From Clostridia bacterium (GTDB taxonomy: Bacteria > Bacillota > Clostridia > Oscillospirales > Acutalibacteraceae): DNA of 64,000 nt. Both the position numbers and the translations under genes were made by a program. The stretch is from positions 1-64,000 of the forward strand of contig JAFRLW010000027.1 of the NCBI GenBank assembly GCA_017431035.1. Direction: 5' to 3'. Below, piece by piece: positions 1 to 9,677 of the stretch. The notes beneath the pieces are model-generated. The model saw only the letters and a program-made list of their open reading frames with translations. It was not told where the DNA came from and did not search any database. Each line of letters begins with the position of its first letter. Within the stretch, counting starts at the first letter, position 1.

Positions 1-434
1 CCGCCGACAGGATATTTGATAGGACTCATATCATCAAGAACAAGCGACTCTATCTCCTCTTCAAGCGAGTCGGGCAGTTTATATCCGTTTGAGTCAAAAA
101 TCTTTATACCGTTAAACTCGCAAGGATTATGTGATGCGGAAATCATTATTCCTGCGTCAGCCTCACGGTCTTTTACAAGAAACGCAATAGCAGGCGTAGG
201 AACAAAGCCGACAAGTACAACGTCGGCGCCTACTGAACAAAGACCGGCAGCCAGTGCCATTTCAAGCATATTTGAAGAAACACGTGTGTCTTTTCCGATT
301 AAAACTTTTGGCTTTTCGGTTGTTTTTTCCGTGAGAACAAAGGCAGCCGCTCTGCCTATGTTTGTTGCGAGTTCGCAAGTGAGTTCTGAATTGGCAATTC
401 CTCTTGCACCGTCAGTACCAAATAATCTTCCCAT
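1..434 (-). CDS. glmM: Phosphoglucosamine mutase, N-terminal part (runs off window)
   Basis: Converts glucosamine-6-phosphate to glucosamine-1-phosphate for peptidoglycan precursor synthesis in the cytoplasm. Reading the minus strand from the ATG at 434 gives about 144 residues beginning [15 protein letters not shown], the classic GlmM start, and reaching the active-site loop MISASHNP, whose serine is phosphorylated in this family. The frame is open to position 1, so the 3' end lies outside the window. The start is preceded by GAGGTG. It lies 11 bases after ruvB on the same strand and is probably the last visible gene of a ruvCAB-glmM operon. Confidence 0.95.
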   Translation of the reverse strand, partial: MGRLFGTDGARGIANSELTCELATNIGRAAAFVLTEKTTEKPKVLIGKDTRVSSNMLEMALAAGLCSVGADVVLVGFVPTPAIAFLVKDREADAGIMISASHNPCEFNGIKIFDSNGYKLPDSLEEEIESLVLDDMSPIKYPVG

Positions 435-445
435 AATTATTCACC

Positions 446-1483
446 TCAAAATATTGATTGTTGAGCGTTTGGAATATCTAGCCCCAAATGTTCATACGCA
501 GCTTTTGTAACACATCTGCCTCGTGGTGTTCTTGCTAAGAAACCGATTTGCATAAGATACGGCTCGTAAACGTCTTCTATAGTAATCGCTTCTTCGCCAA
601 GAGCGGCAGCTAATGTATCAAGTCCTACAGGACCTCCGCCATAATTGTTAATAATAGCCGTAAGCATTTTTCTATCAAACTCATCAAGACCGAGTTCGTC
701 AATTTCAAAACGTGACAGAGCCGATTTCGCTACCTTTTCATCAATAGCGCCGTCAAACTCTATCTCGGCAATATCTCTTACCCTTTTAAGTAATCTGTTT
801 GCAATACGTGGAGTACCTCTTGAACGAGAGGCTATTTCAAGTGCGCCGTCTTTATCGATAGGTATTTGAAGTATTCCTGCCGAGCGAATAACTATTTGAG
901 ATAGTTCTTCAGGCGTATATAATTCCAAACGCATCAATACACCAAATCGATCACGAAGCGGAGCGGTTAGTTGTCCTGATCTTGTTGTCGCACCTACAAG
1001 GGTAAAATGAGGAACATCAAGTCTGATTGATCTCGCCGAGGGACCTTTACCGAGAATAATATCTATTGAAAAATCTTCCATAGCGGGATATAGTATTTCC
1101 TCTACGTTTCTTGAAAGCCTATGTATTTCATCTATAAAGAGTACGTCGCCTTCATTAAGAGAAGTAAGTATTGCAACAAGGTCCCCCTGCTTTTCAATGG
1201 CAGGTCCTGAAGTTACACGAAGATTTACTCCCATTTCACGAGCAATAATTGAGGAAAGCGTTGTTTTTCCAAGTCCGGGAGGTCCGTATAATAGAACGTG
1301 GTCAAGTGACTCGTGGCGGTTGAGAGCCGCTTTAATGTATATTCTCAAATTATCCTTAACCTTTTCCTGCCCTACGTACTCATCAAGAGTTTTAGTGCGA
1401 AGAGAAAGTTCGGTATCATCTTCGGTATTTGAATATTCGGGAGATACAATCCTGTTTTCAAAGTCAAAGTTTTCTTCTATCAA
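446..1483 (-). CDS. ruvB: Holliday junction branch migration helicase RuvB
   Basis: AAA+ motor of the RuvABC complex that drives branch migration of Holliday junctions. The 345-residue protein has the normal family length, Walker [10 protein letters not shown], Walker B FIDEIHRL, the ATTRSG sensor region, and a C-terminal winged helix ending near RGRCVT. The start is TTG at 1483 with AGGAGG eight bases upstream; this TTG overlaps the ruvA stop, so translation is probably coupled. It sits between ruvA and glmM in one minus-strand operon. Confidence 0.97.
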   Translation of the reverse strand: MIEENFDFENRIVSPEYSNTEDDTELSLRTKTLDEYVGQEKVKDNLRIYIKAALNRHESLDHVLLYGPPGLGKTTLSSIIAREMGVNLRVTSGPAIEKQGDLVAILTSLNEGDVLFIDEIHRLSRNVEEILYPAMEDFSIDIILGKGPSARSIRLDVPHFTLVGATTRSGQLTAPLRDRFGVLMRLELYTPEELSQIVIRSAGILQIPIDKDGALEIASRSRGTPRIANRLLKRVRDIAEIEFDGAIDEKVAKSALSRFEIDELGLDEFDRKMLTAIINNYGGGPVGLDTLAAALGEEAITIEDVYEPYLMQIGFLARTPRGRCVTKAAYEHLGLDIPNAQQSIF

Positions 1484-2091
1484 CCGTTATTCCTCCTTGA
1501 AAGAGATTTAAGCGCTGATTTAATAAGTTCGTCTACACTCAAATCGGTATCAAGACGACTGACAGCAAGAGAAGCCTCGCTTTGAGAAAAGCCCAGAGAA
1601 ACAAGAGCCTCAATCGCTTCTTTAGATGCTGTATGCGCCGTTGCATTACCGACTGCGGCAATATCGTCATTACCGCTATAAGCGGAAACGGAACCGATTT
1701 TATCCTTTAGTTCAAGAACAATTCTCTGTGCGAGTTTTATTCCCACACCACTGGCAGCAGTAAGTGATTTTGCATCACCGCTTGCAATTGAAAGAGTTAT
1801 TCTGTCAGGGCTTAGTTCAGATATTATTGCAAGACCTATTTTGTATCCTACACCGTTTACCGTAGTTATAAGTTTGAAGATTTCTAGTTCCTCAGAGTTT
1901 ATAAATCCGTATAAATCAAGAGCGTCTTCCCTAACTGCCAAAAAAGTAAAAAGGAATACGTCTTCACCTATTTTCGGTAATGCGGAATATGTGTTCTTTG
2001 AAATAAAACATTTATATCCAACGCCGCCGCATTCAATAACTGCGGTGTTTATATCTTTCAAAATAAGTTTTCCGTTTAGAGATGCTATCAT
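1480..2091 (-). CDS. ruvA: Holliday junction DNA-binding protein RuvA
   Basis: Forms the tetramer that holds the four-way junction and loads RuvB. The protein is 203 residues with an N-terminal OB fold ([10 protein letters not shown]), a helix-hairpin-helix region ([18 protein letters not shown]) and a C-terminal three-helix domain ([13 protein letters not shown]) that contacts RuvB. Its ATG at 2091 overlaps the ruvC stop by four bases and its stop overlaps the ruvB start, so all three are tightly coupled. Confidence 0.96.
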   Translation of the reverse strand: MIASLNGKLILKDINTAVIECGGVGYKCFISKNTYSALPKIGEDVFLFTFLAVREDALDLYGFINSEELEIFKLITTVNGVGYKIGLAIISELSPDRITLSIASGDAKSLTAASGVGIKLAQRIVLELKDKIGSVSAYSGNDDIAAVGNATAHTASKEAIEALVSLGFSQSEASLAVSRLDTDLSVDELIKSALKSLSRRNNG

Positions 2092-2594
2092 ATACTACCC
2101 CTCCCGTTAACAGAGCCATATAAGCTGCCCCTTGAATGTCCGTGACAAACCGCAATTGCCAATGCATCGGCGGTATCGTCGGGTTTCGGAACGCTGTTTA
2201 GTGACAAAAGATTTTTAACCATTTCCATAACCTGATGTTTTTCTGCACGACCGTATCCTGTTATAGACTGTTTAACCTGGAGTGGAGTATACTCATAAAC
2301 AGAGAGATTATTTTGATTAGCCGAAAGAAGAATTACTCCCCTCGCCCCCGCAACATCAATAGCGGTTGTTGTGTTTGTGTTGAAAAACAATTTTTCAATA
2401 GCGAGTTCATCAGGTTTATATTTTTCAATAATGGTTTTCATATCTTCAAAGATAAGGGATAATCTTTTTGTAAAGGGCGTATCGGCGTTTGTGGTAATAG
2501 CGCCGTATGAAACTATCTTGAAATGAAAGTTTTCATAATCAACTATACCGTATCCGATAATTGCATATCCTGGGTCAATACCGAGTATCCGCAA
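2088..2594 (-). CDS. ruvC: Holliday junction endonuclease RuvC
   Basis: Resolves Holliday junctions by paired nicks. The 168-residue product begins RILGIDPGYAIIGYG and keeps the RNase H-like acidic residues (D in GIDPG, E in AIEKLFFN, and the DDTADALA end). The start codon is TTG at 2594, chosen because AGAGGTGG lies just upstream and no ATG fits. It is the first gene of ruvC-ruvA-ruvB-glmM. A good SigA promoter lies about 50 bases upstream. Confidence 0.95.
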   Translation of the reverse strand: MRILGIDPGYAIIGYGIVDYENFHFKIVSYGAITTNADTPFTKRLSLIFEDMKTIIEKYKPDELAIEKLFFNTNTTTAIDVAGARGVILLSANQNNLSVYEYTPLQVKQSITGYGRAEKHQVMEMVKNLLSLNSVPKPDDTADALAIAVCHGHSRGSLYGSVNGRGSI

Positions 2595-2641
2595 AAAACC
2601 ACCTCTTTTATGTAAAAAATACCATTCCCATTATCTTTGAT

Positions 2642-2670
2642 ATTATAGCATAGGTTATATATTATTTCAA
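2642..2670 (-). promoter_or_regulatory. SigA-type promoter for ruvCAB-glmM
   Basis: On the minus strand TTGAAA and TATAAT are separated by 17 bases and lie about 50 bases before the ruvC TTG start. Confidence 0.65.
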
Positions 2671-2698
2671 TAAATATTTTAATATATAATAAAATAAA

Positions 2699-2723
2699 TA
2701 AGCACCTGAAAAACAGGTGCTTA
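2699..2723 (-). terminator. Intrinsic terminator after the class A PBP gene
   Basis: A 10-bp perfect stem (TAAGCACCTG with CAGGTGCTTA, 5-base loop) is followed on the minus strand by a T-rich run. It lies 18 bases beyond the PBP stop. Confidence 0.8.
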
Positions 2724-2741
2724 AGTTATCAAATATTACAA

Positions 2742-4973
2742 TTACGGACTGTTGTTTTCCTGACCGGTATTTGAGGATGTTTCAGAAGAAGTTTCCGAAG
2801 AGTTTTCTTTTTCCTTTTCTTCTTTGTCCCGTTGTTCTTTCTCCTCTTGTTCCTTTTTCTCTTTTTCTTCCTTCTCTTTTGTCTCTTTTTCTTCTTTTTG
2901 TTTTGCACTCAAAAATGCATCGTGATTACCGTCACAATAGGCGTAATCAAGTCCCGGCAAATATTGAGCGGTTGCAAGGTTTTTGCAATCTTTTCCGGCA
3001 AGACGACCCGATTCGGTGCAATAGGTCATAACAGTAACGTCTTTGCTGAGTTCAAACTGTTTGAACTTCATATTGCTATGAACTTTCGACATAACAGCAC
3101 GCCAAACCGAAGCGGCAGCGGCAGGATTATAAATAGTTTCGTTATGGTCAAAGCCATACCATACCGAGCCGACATAATACGGCGTACCGGCAACCATCCA
3201 AAGGTCATTAGAATCATTTGAAGTACCGGTTTTGGCATAAGCACGCATACGGTTATAACCGGCTATTCCGCCGCCTGTACCTTCAGCGCCGTAAACAACG
3301 TTTTGTAAAAGACCGTTCATAATTGTAGCGGTACCGGGTTTGATAACCTGTTCACCTTTATCGGTACCCTCAGCAATAAGATTACCTCTGCGGTCTTCAA
3401 TTTTATAAAATGTTGTAGGTTTATAGTATTTTCCCTGATTACCGAAAATGGCATATGCCGCAGCGGATTCGGTAGTGGTAATACCGTATTCACATCCTCC
3501 AAGCGCTAAAGATGCAAGGTTTTGATCGTTATCGGTCAAATGGTTTAGGTGTATCTTGTTCTTACAAAAGTCATAAGAAGCATCAATGCCTAAAGAATCT
3601 CGAAGGATCCAGCAAGGAATAGTATTGGCGGATTTTTCAATGGCTTTCGGAATAGACATAAAGCCGATATATCCGCCCCACCATTCGTATGGTCCCGGTT
3701 TTCCCGGTCCGAAATATCCGTTTATTGCCTTATCTTCTATCATAGTAGTTGCGGTTATTGCGCCGGAATCTATAGCCGGTGCATAAACGCCAAGCGGTTT
3801 CATTGTTGATCCGGGTTGACGGGGCGAATCGGTAGCACGGTTAAGTCCACGGTTGGTAGTCTTCTCACCTGCGCCGCCGACTATACCGACAATATGACCT
3901 TCATAATCAAGAATAGTCATAGCCGACTGTATGCTTGATCCGTCAATTTTAGATGTTTGTCTGAAGTAGGCGGGATCGGTGTATATACTCTCCATAGCGT
4001 CTTGTATTTCGGGGTCTAATGTAGCATATATTTTGTAACCGCCGTTATACAGTTTCATTGTTGCTTCATCAACCGAGCAATTATACTTTTCGGCAACTTT
4101 GTTTGAAACATCATCAATAAGAGCGTCTATGAAATAGCTGTTAATTTCGCTCTCATAGTTTGATCTTTGGCTTGGGTCAACGTTCAAATCAACGTCATAA
4201 GCCTCGTCATATTCTTCTTTTGATATTTCGCCGAGTTCGAGCATTTTACTTAGAACAATATTCCTGCGTTCTTTGTTGTTTTCGGGATTGTAAACAGGAT
4301 CATATGCGCTCGGATTTTTGGTGATACCTGCTATTGCGGCGCATTCTATCAAAGAAAGGTCGCTGACGTCTTTATTAAAATAATAGTTAGCCGCAACCTG
4401 AACACCGCAAATACCGTTACCGAGTGAAATAGTGTTTAGGTACGCTTCAAGAATTGTTCTTTTATCAATTTGTTTTTCAACGGCTATAGCCCTGAAAATC
4501 TCCCTGATTTTTCTTCCTGCATTTTGTTCATTATCAAGGGTAATGTTTTTTATAAGTTGTTGTGTTATGGTTGATCCGCCTTGTTCAACGTCCCAAAAAT
4601 GAAAAACAAGGTTTGCAAATGCGCTGACAGTTCTTTTCCAGTCAACGCCGGAGTGTGAATAAAAACGCTCATCTTCAATAGAAATAACTGCGTCAATTAG
4701 ATTTTGAGGAACATTATCTATATTTACCCAAATACGATTTTCCTCACCGTGAATACGTTTATATTCAACAAAATTGCCGTCGCTATTTTTGACGTACACA
4801 ACCGAAGTCATATTAAGCTCGTAGTTTTTAATATCGTCAATAACGCCCTCGGAATTAAACGGGTCAAAATTAAACTTGGTTAAAAATCCGTTTAGCGTGA
4901 AGACCATTAAAAAAGAGGAAATTATTATAATTGAAGTAATTATAAGGCATAATAGCTTAAATGCTTTTTTCAT
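2742..4973 (-). CDS. Class A penicillin-binding protein (PBP1a-like)
   Basis: Bifunctional peptidoglycan synthase anchored in the membrane: glycosyltransferase plus transpeptidase. From the ATG at 4973 (GTGAG upstream) the protein has 743 residues. It has a short cytoplasmic tail and one N-terminal membrane helix, a GT51 domain with EDERFYSHSG near residue 100 and GGSTITQQ near 132, and a transpeptidase domain with STMK (serine about 389), SAN and KTGT near 581. The last about 55 residues are a charged Lys/Glu run followed by a Ser/Thr/Asn tail on the outside of the cell. An upstream in-frame start at 5018 exists but lacks a ribosome site. It is a single-gene unit, divergent from the ABC transporter. 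Confidence 0.93.
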   Translation of the reverse strand: MKKAFKLLCLIITSIIIISSFLMVFTLNGFLTKFNFDPFNSEGVIDDIKNYELNMTSVVYVKNSDGNFVEYKRIHGEENRIWVNIDNVPQNLIDAVISIEDERFYSHSGVDWKRTVSAFANLVFHFWDVEQGGSTITQQLIKNITLDNEQNAGRKIREIFRAIAVEKQIDKRTILEAYLNTISLGNGICGVQVAANYYFNKDVSDLSLIECAAIAGITKNPSAYDPVYNPENNKERRNIVLSKMLELGEISKEEYDEAYDVDLNVDPSQRSNYESEINSYFIDALIDDVSNKVAEKYNCSVDEATMKLYNGGYKIYATLDPEIQDAMESIYTDPAYFRQTSKIDGSSIQSAMTILDYEGHIVGIVGGAGEKTTNRGLNRATDSPRQPGSTMKPLGVYAPAIDSGAITATTMIEDKAINGYFGPGKPGPYEWWGGYIGFMSIPKAIEKSANTIPCWILRDSLGIDASYDFCKNKIHLNHLTDNDQNLASLALGGCEYGITTTESAAAYAIFGNQGKYYKPTTFYKIEDRRGNLIAEGTDKGEQVIKPGTATIMNGLLQNVVYGAEGTGGGIAGYNRMRAYAKTGTSNDSNDLWMVAGTPYYVGSVWYGFDHNETIYNPAAAASVWRAVMSKVHSNMKFKQFELSKDVTVMTYCTESGRLAGKDCKNLATAQYLPGLDYAYCDGNHDAFLSAKQKEEKETKEKEEKEKKEQEEKEQRDKEEKEKENSSETSSETSSNTGQENNSP

Positions 4974-5114
4974 ATAAAATCTCACTTTACAACATATTTT
5001 TTCAAGTTTATTATACATCTTTTTATATATTAAATCAAATAATTTTTAAAAATTTACAATTTTGTAAAAAATTGTGTGTTATAATAATAGAAATTTGTTT
5101 TGAAAGGTGCAGTT

Positions 5115-7727
5115 ATGTTAAAGCTTAAAAACATTAAAAAAGAATACGGAACAGGACAAAATAAAGTTTTTGCACTTAAAGGAATTGATATAGAGTTTAG
5201 AGATAATGAGTTTGTTTCTATACTTGGTCCGTCAGGTTGCGGAAAAACCACCCTCCTTAATATTATCGGCGGACTTGACAGATATACTTCAGGTGATATC
5301 GTAATTTCCGGAAGGTCGACAAAATCATATAAAGACAGCGACTGGGATACCTATAGAAATCACACTATAGGCTTTGTATTTCAAAGTTATAATCTTATAC
5401 CTCATCAAAGCGTTCTCTCTAACGTTGAACTCGCCCTTACCTTATCGGGTGTGTCACGCTCAAAAAGGCGTGAGAAAGCAAAAGAAGCGCTAATTAAAGT
5501 AGGTCTTGGCGACCAAATAAATAAAAAGCCAAATCAGTTATCAGGCGGACAAATGCAGCGTGTTGCAATAGCGAGAGCAATAGTAAACGACCCTGACGTA
5601 CTGCTCGCCGATGAGCCGACAGGCGCGCTTGATAGTGAAACCAGCGTTCAAATACTCGATTTGCTTAAAGAAATTGCTGAAGATAGACTTGTAATAATGG
5701 TAACACACAACCCAGAACTTGCCGAAAAATACTCTACAAGAATAATTAAACTTTTTGACGGAACGGTTATTGATGATTCGGACCCCTATAGCGCCAAGGA
5801 AGAAAAAAACGATATAAAGAAACAAAAAAGACCCACAATGTCTTTCTTCACTGCCCTTTCCCTATCGGTTAAAAATCTTTTAACTAAAAAAACAAGAACA
5901 ATTTTAACCGGTTTTGCCGGAAGTATAGGAATAATAGGAATAGCGCTAATACTATCGCTTTCGGCAGGTGTTGAGGCATTTATAAACAGCGTAGAGGAAG
6001 ATACGCTTTCAAGTTATCCCATAACTATCGAAAAAAGCACAACCAATATCGGTGAAATGATATCTACAATATCAAAAAGCAACGATAAAATCAAAAAGAA
6101 TACCGACCAGTCGAAAATATATTCATACGATGCTATGACCGATATAATGACCTCTATGATAAACGGTTCTAAGAGTAACGACCTTAAATCTTTTAAGGAG
6201 TATGTTGATAAAAACAAAACAATTAAAAACAATTCACTTGATATTAAATATTCATACACGACAACACTTAATATCTATACCGACAAAGGATACAAAGTAA
6301 ATCCGAGTGACGTTTTTGAAAAAATGGGATTTAATACCGAAGAAAATCGTAACACAAACGGCATGGGTAGTGCTTTTGTTACAAACACAAGCGTTTGGCA
6401 AGAACTTCTTGACAACAAAGATTTGCTTAAAAAACAGTATAAAGTTTTAGACGGAAGATTTCCCGAAAAATACAATGAAATTGTTATTGTGGTCGGAAAG
6501 TATAACGAGATAAACGACTATATGCTTTATACACTTGGTCTTAAAGATAAAGAAGAATTAAGCGAAATCATAAAACGTGCTATGAACGGCGAAAAAATCG
6601 AACCGCAAAAACAATCGTCATACACCTTTAAGGACCTTATGTCGCTTTCTTTCAAACTGCTTGTAAACAGCGATTACTATACAAAAGCCGAAAACGGTAT
6701 ATACGAAGACCATTCGGATGACGATTTGTATATAACAAATAAACTAAACAATTGTGAAGATATAAAAGTCGTTGGCATATTAAAGCCTAATGAAGATGCT
6801 TCAATATCCTCTGATTCGGGAAGTTTTGTAGGCTATACAAAGGAACTAATGACTAATCTTATAAACAAAGTAAATGAGAGCGATATAGCAATTGACCAGA
6901 AGAACAATCCCGAAACCGATATTTTTACAGGTTTACCCTTCCCTAAAAATGAAGAAATAACTATTGAAAACGTTTATGAGTTTATAGAAACAAGACCTTA
7001 TGAAGAACAAGCACAATACAATGCTTATATCGCTCAAATGCGCAGTCAGGGGCTAACTGATAAACAAATAGCCGATAAGTTTTCTTCTTATCTAAAACAA
7101 GCGGAAAGCGGCTCTACCTATGAAGATAATCTGCTTAAAATCGGTGTTTCCGACCTTTCCGAACCAAATGCAATAAACATTTATCCAAAAGACTTTGACT
7201 CAAAAGAAACAATAGTAAACGTAATTAACGATTACAATAAAAAAGTCAGCGAGGAAAAAAGAATAAACTACACCGACTATATAGGTATAATGCTAAAATC
7301 GGTTACAACTATAATCAACGTTATAAGTTATGTTCTTATCGCATTTGTCAGCATATCTTTGGTAGTTTCCTCGATAATGATAGGAATAATCACCTATATT
7401 TCCGTTCTTGAAAGAACAAAGGAAATAGGCGTACTTCGTGCTATGGGCGCTTCCAAACGAGATGTATCAAACGTATTTAATGCCGAAACAATAATTGAAG
7501 GCTTTTTCGCCGGCGTTCTCGGTATTGCACTTACACTATTACTGTTAATACCCGTCAACGCAATTATCCAGCACGCAAGCGGTATGAATAATCTTAGTGC
7601 CGTTCTTCCCGTTAATGGCGCTATTGTGCTTGTTATTATCAGTATGTTGCTAACCTTTATCGCAGGTTTAATCCCCTCAAGAATTGCCGCCAAGAAAGAT
7701 CCGGCAACTGCATTAAGGACAGAATAA
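5115..7727 (+). CDS. ABC transporter, ATPase fused to FtsX/MacB-type permease
   Basis: A single 870-residue polypeptide joining a MacB-like ATPase to an FtsX-family permease. The ATPase occupies about residues 1-225, with Walker [10 protein letters not shown], signature LSGGQ and Walker B LLADEPTGALD. One membrane helix follows near 265-285, then a roughly 430-residue extracytoplasmic region, then three C-terminal helices containing the FtsX-like stretch ERTKEIGVLRAMGAS. The start is ATG at 5115 behind AAAGGTG; a TTG at 5100 in frame sits in the ribosome site. Members of this superfamily export or mechanically release peptides and lipoproteins rather than import solutes. The substrate is unknown. 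The next gene, an Xaa-Pro peptidase, starts one base after its stop, hinting at a peptide substrate. Confidence 0.9.
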   Translation: MLKLKNIKKEYGTGQNKVFALKGIDIEFRDNEFVSILGPSGCGKTTLLNIIGGLDRYTSGDIVISGRSTKSYKDSDWDTYRNHTIGFVFQSYNLIPHQSVLSNVELALTLSGVSRSKRREKAKEALIKVGLGDQINKKPNQLSGGQMQRVAIARAIVNDPDVLLADEPTGALDSETSVQILDLLKEIAEDRLVIMVTHNPELAEKYSTRIIKLFDGTVIDDSDPYSAKEEKNDIKKQKRPTMSFFTALSLSVKNLLTKKTRTILTGFAGSIGIIGIALILSLSAGVEAFINSVEEDTLSSYPITIEKSTTNIGEMISTISKSNDKIKKNTDQSKIYSYDAMTDIMTSMINGSKSNDLKSFKEYVDKNKTIKNNSLDIKYSYTTTLNIYTDKGYKVNPSDVFEKMGFNTEENRNTNGMGSAFVTNTSVWQELLDNKDLLKKQYKVLDGRFPEKYNEIVIVVGKYNEINDYMLYTLGLKDKEELSEIIKRAMNGEKIEPQKQSSYTFKDLMSLSFKLLVNSDYYTKAENGIYEDHSDDDLYITNKLNNCEDIKVVGILKPNEDASISSDSGSFVGYTKELMTNLINKVNESDIAIDQKNNPETDIFTGLPFPKNEEITIENVYEFIETRPYEEQAQYNAYIAQMRSQGLTDKQIADKFSSYLKQAESGSTYEDNLLKIGVSDLSEPNAINIYPKDFDSKETIVNVINDYNKKVSEEKRINYTDYIGIMLKSVTTIINVISYVLIAFVSISLVVSSIMIGIITYISVLERTKEIGVLRAMGASKRDVSNVFNAETIIEGFFAGVLGIALTLLLLIPVNAIIQHASGMNNLSAVLPVNGAIVLVIISMLLTFIAGLIPSRIAAKKDPATALRTE

Positions 7728-7728
7728 A

Positions 7729-8790
7729 ATGAACAAAATAAACTGTGTTAAAACTGTACTGAAAGATAACGAAGCGGCAATTATTCTTTCCCCCACTAAC
7801 AGATATTATTTGACCGGAATAAAATCAAGCGACGGTGTATTGTTTATAACCAAAAGTGAAGCCGTTTTATATATGGACTCAAGATATTATGAAATGGCAA
7901 ATAAATCTAAAGACGCTTTTGATGTTGTTTTGTTAAAAAATTATATTGCTCAAATAAACGAGAAACTCGATACACTTAATATAAAAAAGACGTATATTGA
8001 AAGCGACTATATTTCATTGTTCGACTTTTCTTCTCTTCAAGAAAAACTAAACACCGAACTTTCAGAAAGCAATATTATAAGTGAAACGATAAAAAACGCA
8101 AGGTCGGTTAAGAATAATATCGAAATAGATAACATTATAAAGGCGCAAGAAATAACCGATAAAACCTTTGAGTATATTCTAAATGAAATAAAAGCAGGCA
8201 AAACCGAGAAAGAAATAATGCTCCTTATGGAATACTACTCAAGAAGTATCGGAAGTGAGTGCCCTGCTTTTGATTTTATTGTTGTTTCGGGCAAAAACAG
8301 TTCTATGCCGCACGGTGTGCCAACCGATAAAAAAATAGAATACGGCGATTTTATTACAATGGATTTCGGCGCAACGGTTAACGGGTATAGAAGCGATATG
8401 ACAAGAACTGTTGCAATAGGAAAAGTAACAAATGAGCAAAAAAATATATATAACACGGTACTTTTAGCCCAAAAAGAAGCCATAAAAGAAATATCGGCAG
8501 GAAAAAAGTGTTCGCTAATTGATAAAACCGCCAGAGATATTATTTCAAACGAAGGCTTTGGGGACTATTTCGGTCACGCACTCGGACACAGCGTCGGACT
8601 TGATATTCACGAAGACCCCGTATTTTCGCCAAGATGTGAAAAAACTCTGAAAACCGGAAATATAATGACGGTTGAACCCGGTATATATATTCAGGGTAAA
8701 TACGGGGTTAGAATTGAAGATATGGTTATTGTTACCGAAAGCGGATGTACCGATATTACAAAGAGCAAGAAAGAACTGATAGTTCTATAA
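7729..8790 (+). CDS. Xaa-Pro aminopeptidase (M24 family)
   Basis: Cytoplasmic metallopeptidase predicted to remove N-terminal residues before proline. The 353-residue protein has the creatinase-like N-domain and a pita-bread catalytic domain with the two-metal ligands visible in order: D in TMDFGATVNGYRSDMTRT (two aspartates), H in HALGHSVGLDIHEDP, E in TVEPGIYI and E in RIEDMV. Length and motifs fit the PepQ/YpdF-type clade. It starts one base after the ABC transporter stop, so the two are certainly co-transcribed. Confidence 0.92.
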   Translation: MNKINCVKTVLKDNEAAIILSPTNRYYLTGIKSSDGVLFITKSEAVLYMDSRYYEMANKSKDAFDVVLLKNYIAQINEKLDTLNIKKTYIESDYISLFDFSSLQEKLNTELSESNIISETIKNARSVKNNIEIDNIIKAQEITDKTFEYILNEIKAGKTEKEIMLLMEYYSRSIGSECPAFDFIVVSGKNSSMPHGVPTDKKIEYGDFITMDFGATVNGYRSDMTRTVAIGKVTNEQKNIYNTVLLAQKEAIKEISAGKKCSLIDKTARDIISNEGFGDYFGHALGHSVGLDIHEDPVFSPRCEKTLKTGNIMTVEPGIYIQGKYGVRIEDMVIVTESGCTDITKSKKELIVL

Positions 8791-8877
8791 TTATTATTTA
8801 TAAGTTATAGCATTTGCTTTATATCTTTAATTTTAGTTATCACACTTGCATATATATATTTAGTATGTTAATATAAT

Positions 8878-8913
8878 AAAAGGATAATAATCTTTTGCGA
8901 TTTTTATCCTTTT
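8878..8913 (+). terminator. Probable terminator after the ABC transporter-peptidase unit
   Basis: A 10-bp perfect stem (AAAAGGATAA with TTATCCTTTT, 16-base loop) is followed by ATATTTTTA. It could instead act in the mgtC leader, but a TATAAT box directly abuts its left arm, so termination of upstream transcripts is the simpler reading. Confidence 0.45.
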
Positions 8914-8936
8914 ATATTTTTATCAGAGGTATTTTT

Positions 8937-9668
8937 ATGTTACACGAATTATATAAAACCTTACATGATTTCAATGTAATATCAGGCACATTAAGGTTAA
9001 TACTCGCCCTACTGTGCGGTGGTATTATAGGATATGAGAGAGGAAAAAAACAACGCCCTGCCGGTACAAGAACATATATGATGGTTTGTCTTGGTGCGGC
9101 GCTGTCTATTCTTCTTGCCTTTTCTTTTGACCAAATGCTCAAAACCGTTTGGCACGGGTTTATTATACCGGGAACAAGGCCCAATACAGACGTTTCACGT
9201 TTTGGTGCAAAAGTAATAAACGGTATAGGCTTTTTAGGTGCCGGTACTATTATTGTTACTTCAAGCCAAAAAATAAAAGGCATTACAACTGCGGCAGGAT
9301 TATTTGCAACCGCTTGTATGGGATTTGCCATAGGCGCCGGATACTATTTGCCTGCTTTGCTTGGTTGTTTTTTGATGTGGCTTACAATGACGCAGTTCAA
9401 TTTTGTTGAAAAGATAATAACAAGCAGAACAAAGAATATGAATATATACGTTGAAATTAACGATTTAAGCGATATTGCAGCAGTTGCAAAGGTTATTCGT
9501 AACGAGGATATTACAATATACGATATCGAAACCAAAAAGCCAAACGAGATACATAAAAACAACCCTGCCGCTATTTTCACTTTGAGATTGCCGAAAAATA
9601 CACATCACGCAATTATTACTTCAAAAATAGCGTCAATCGATAAAGTTCTTATGATAGAAGAAGTGTGA
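8937..9668 (+). CDS. MgtC/SapB family membrane protein (first copy)
   Basis: Inner-membrane protein of the MgtC family, in other bacteria linked to magnesium limitation, phosphate and membrane-potential homeostasis. The 243 residues show four to five N-terminal membrane helices and the family signatures GYERGKKQRPAGTRTYM and KGITTAAGLFATACMGFA, then a C-terminal soluble ACT-like domain of about 80 residues. The start at 8937 is chosen because AGAGGT lies seven bases upstream; a TTG start at 8895 would fall inside the upstream hairpin. A second family member follows after nine bases. Confidence 0.87.
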   Translation: MLHELYKTLHDFNVISGTLRLILALLCGGIIGYERGKKQRPAGTRTYMMVCLGAALSILLAFSFDQMLKTVWHGFIIPGTRPNTDVSRFGAKVINGIGFLGAGTIIVTSSQKIKGITTAAGLFATACMGFAIGAGYYLPALLGCFLMWLTMTQFNFVEKIITSRTKNMNIYVEINDLSDIAAVAKVIRNEDITIYDIETKKPNEIHKNNPAAIFTLRLPKNTHHAIITSKIASIDKVLMIEEV

Positions 9669-9677
9669 GGTGGAAAT

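Noticed and set aside
2832..3221. Hydrophobic plus-strand frame of 129 codons
   Set aside because: It is antisense to the Lys/Glu-rich tail of the PBP gene, which explains the phenylalanine and leucine runs.
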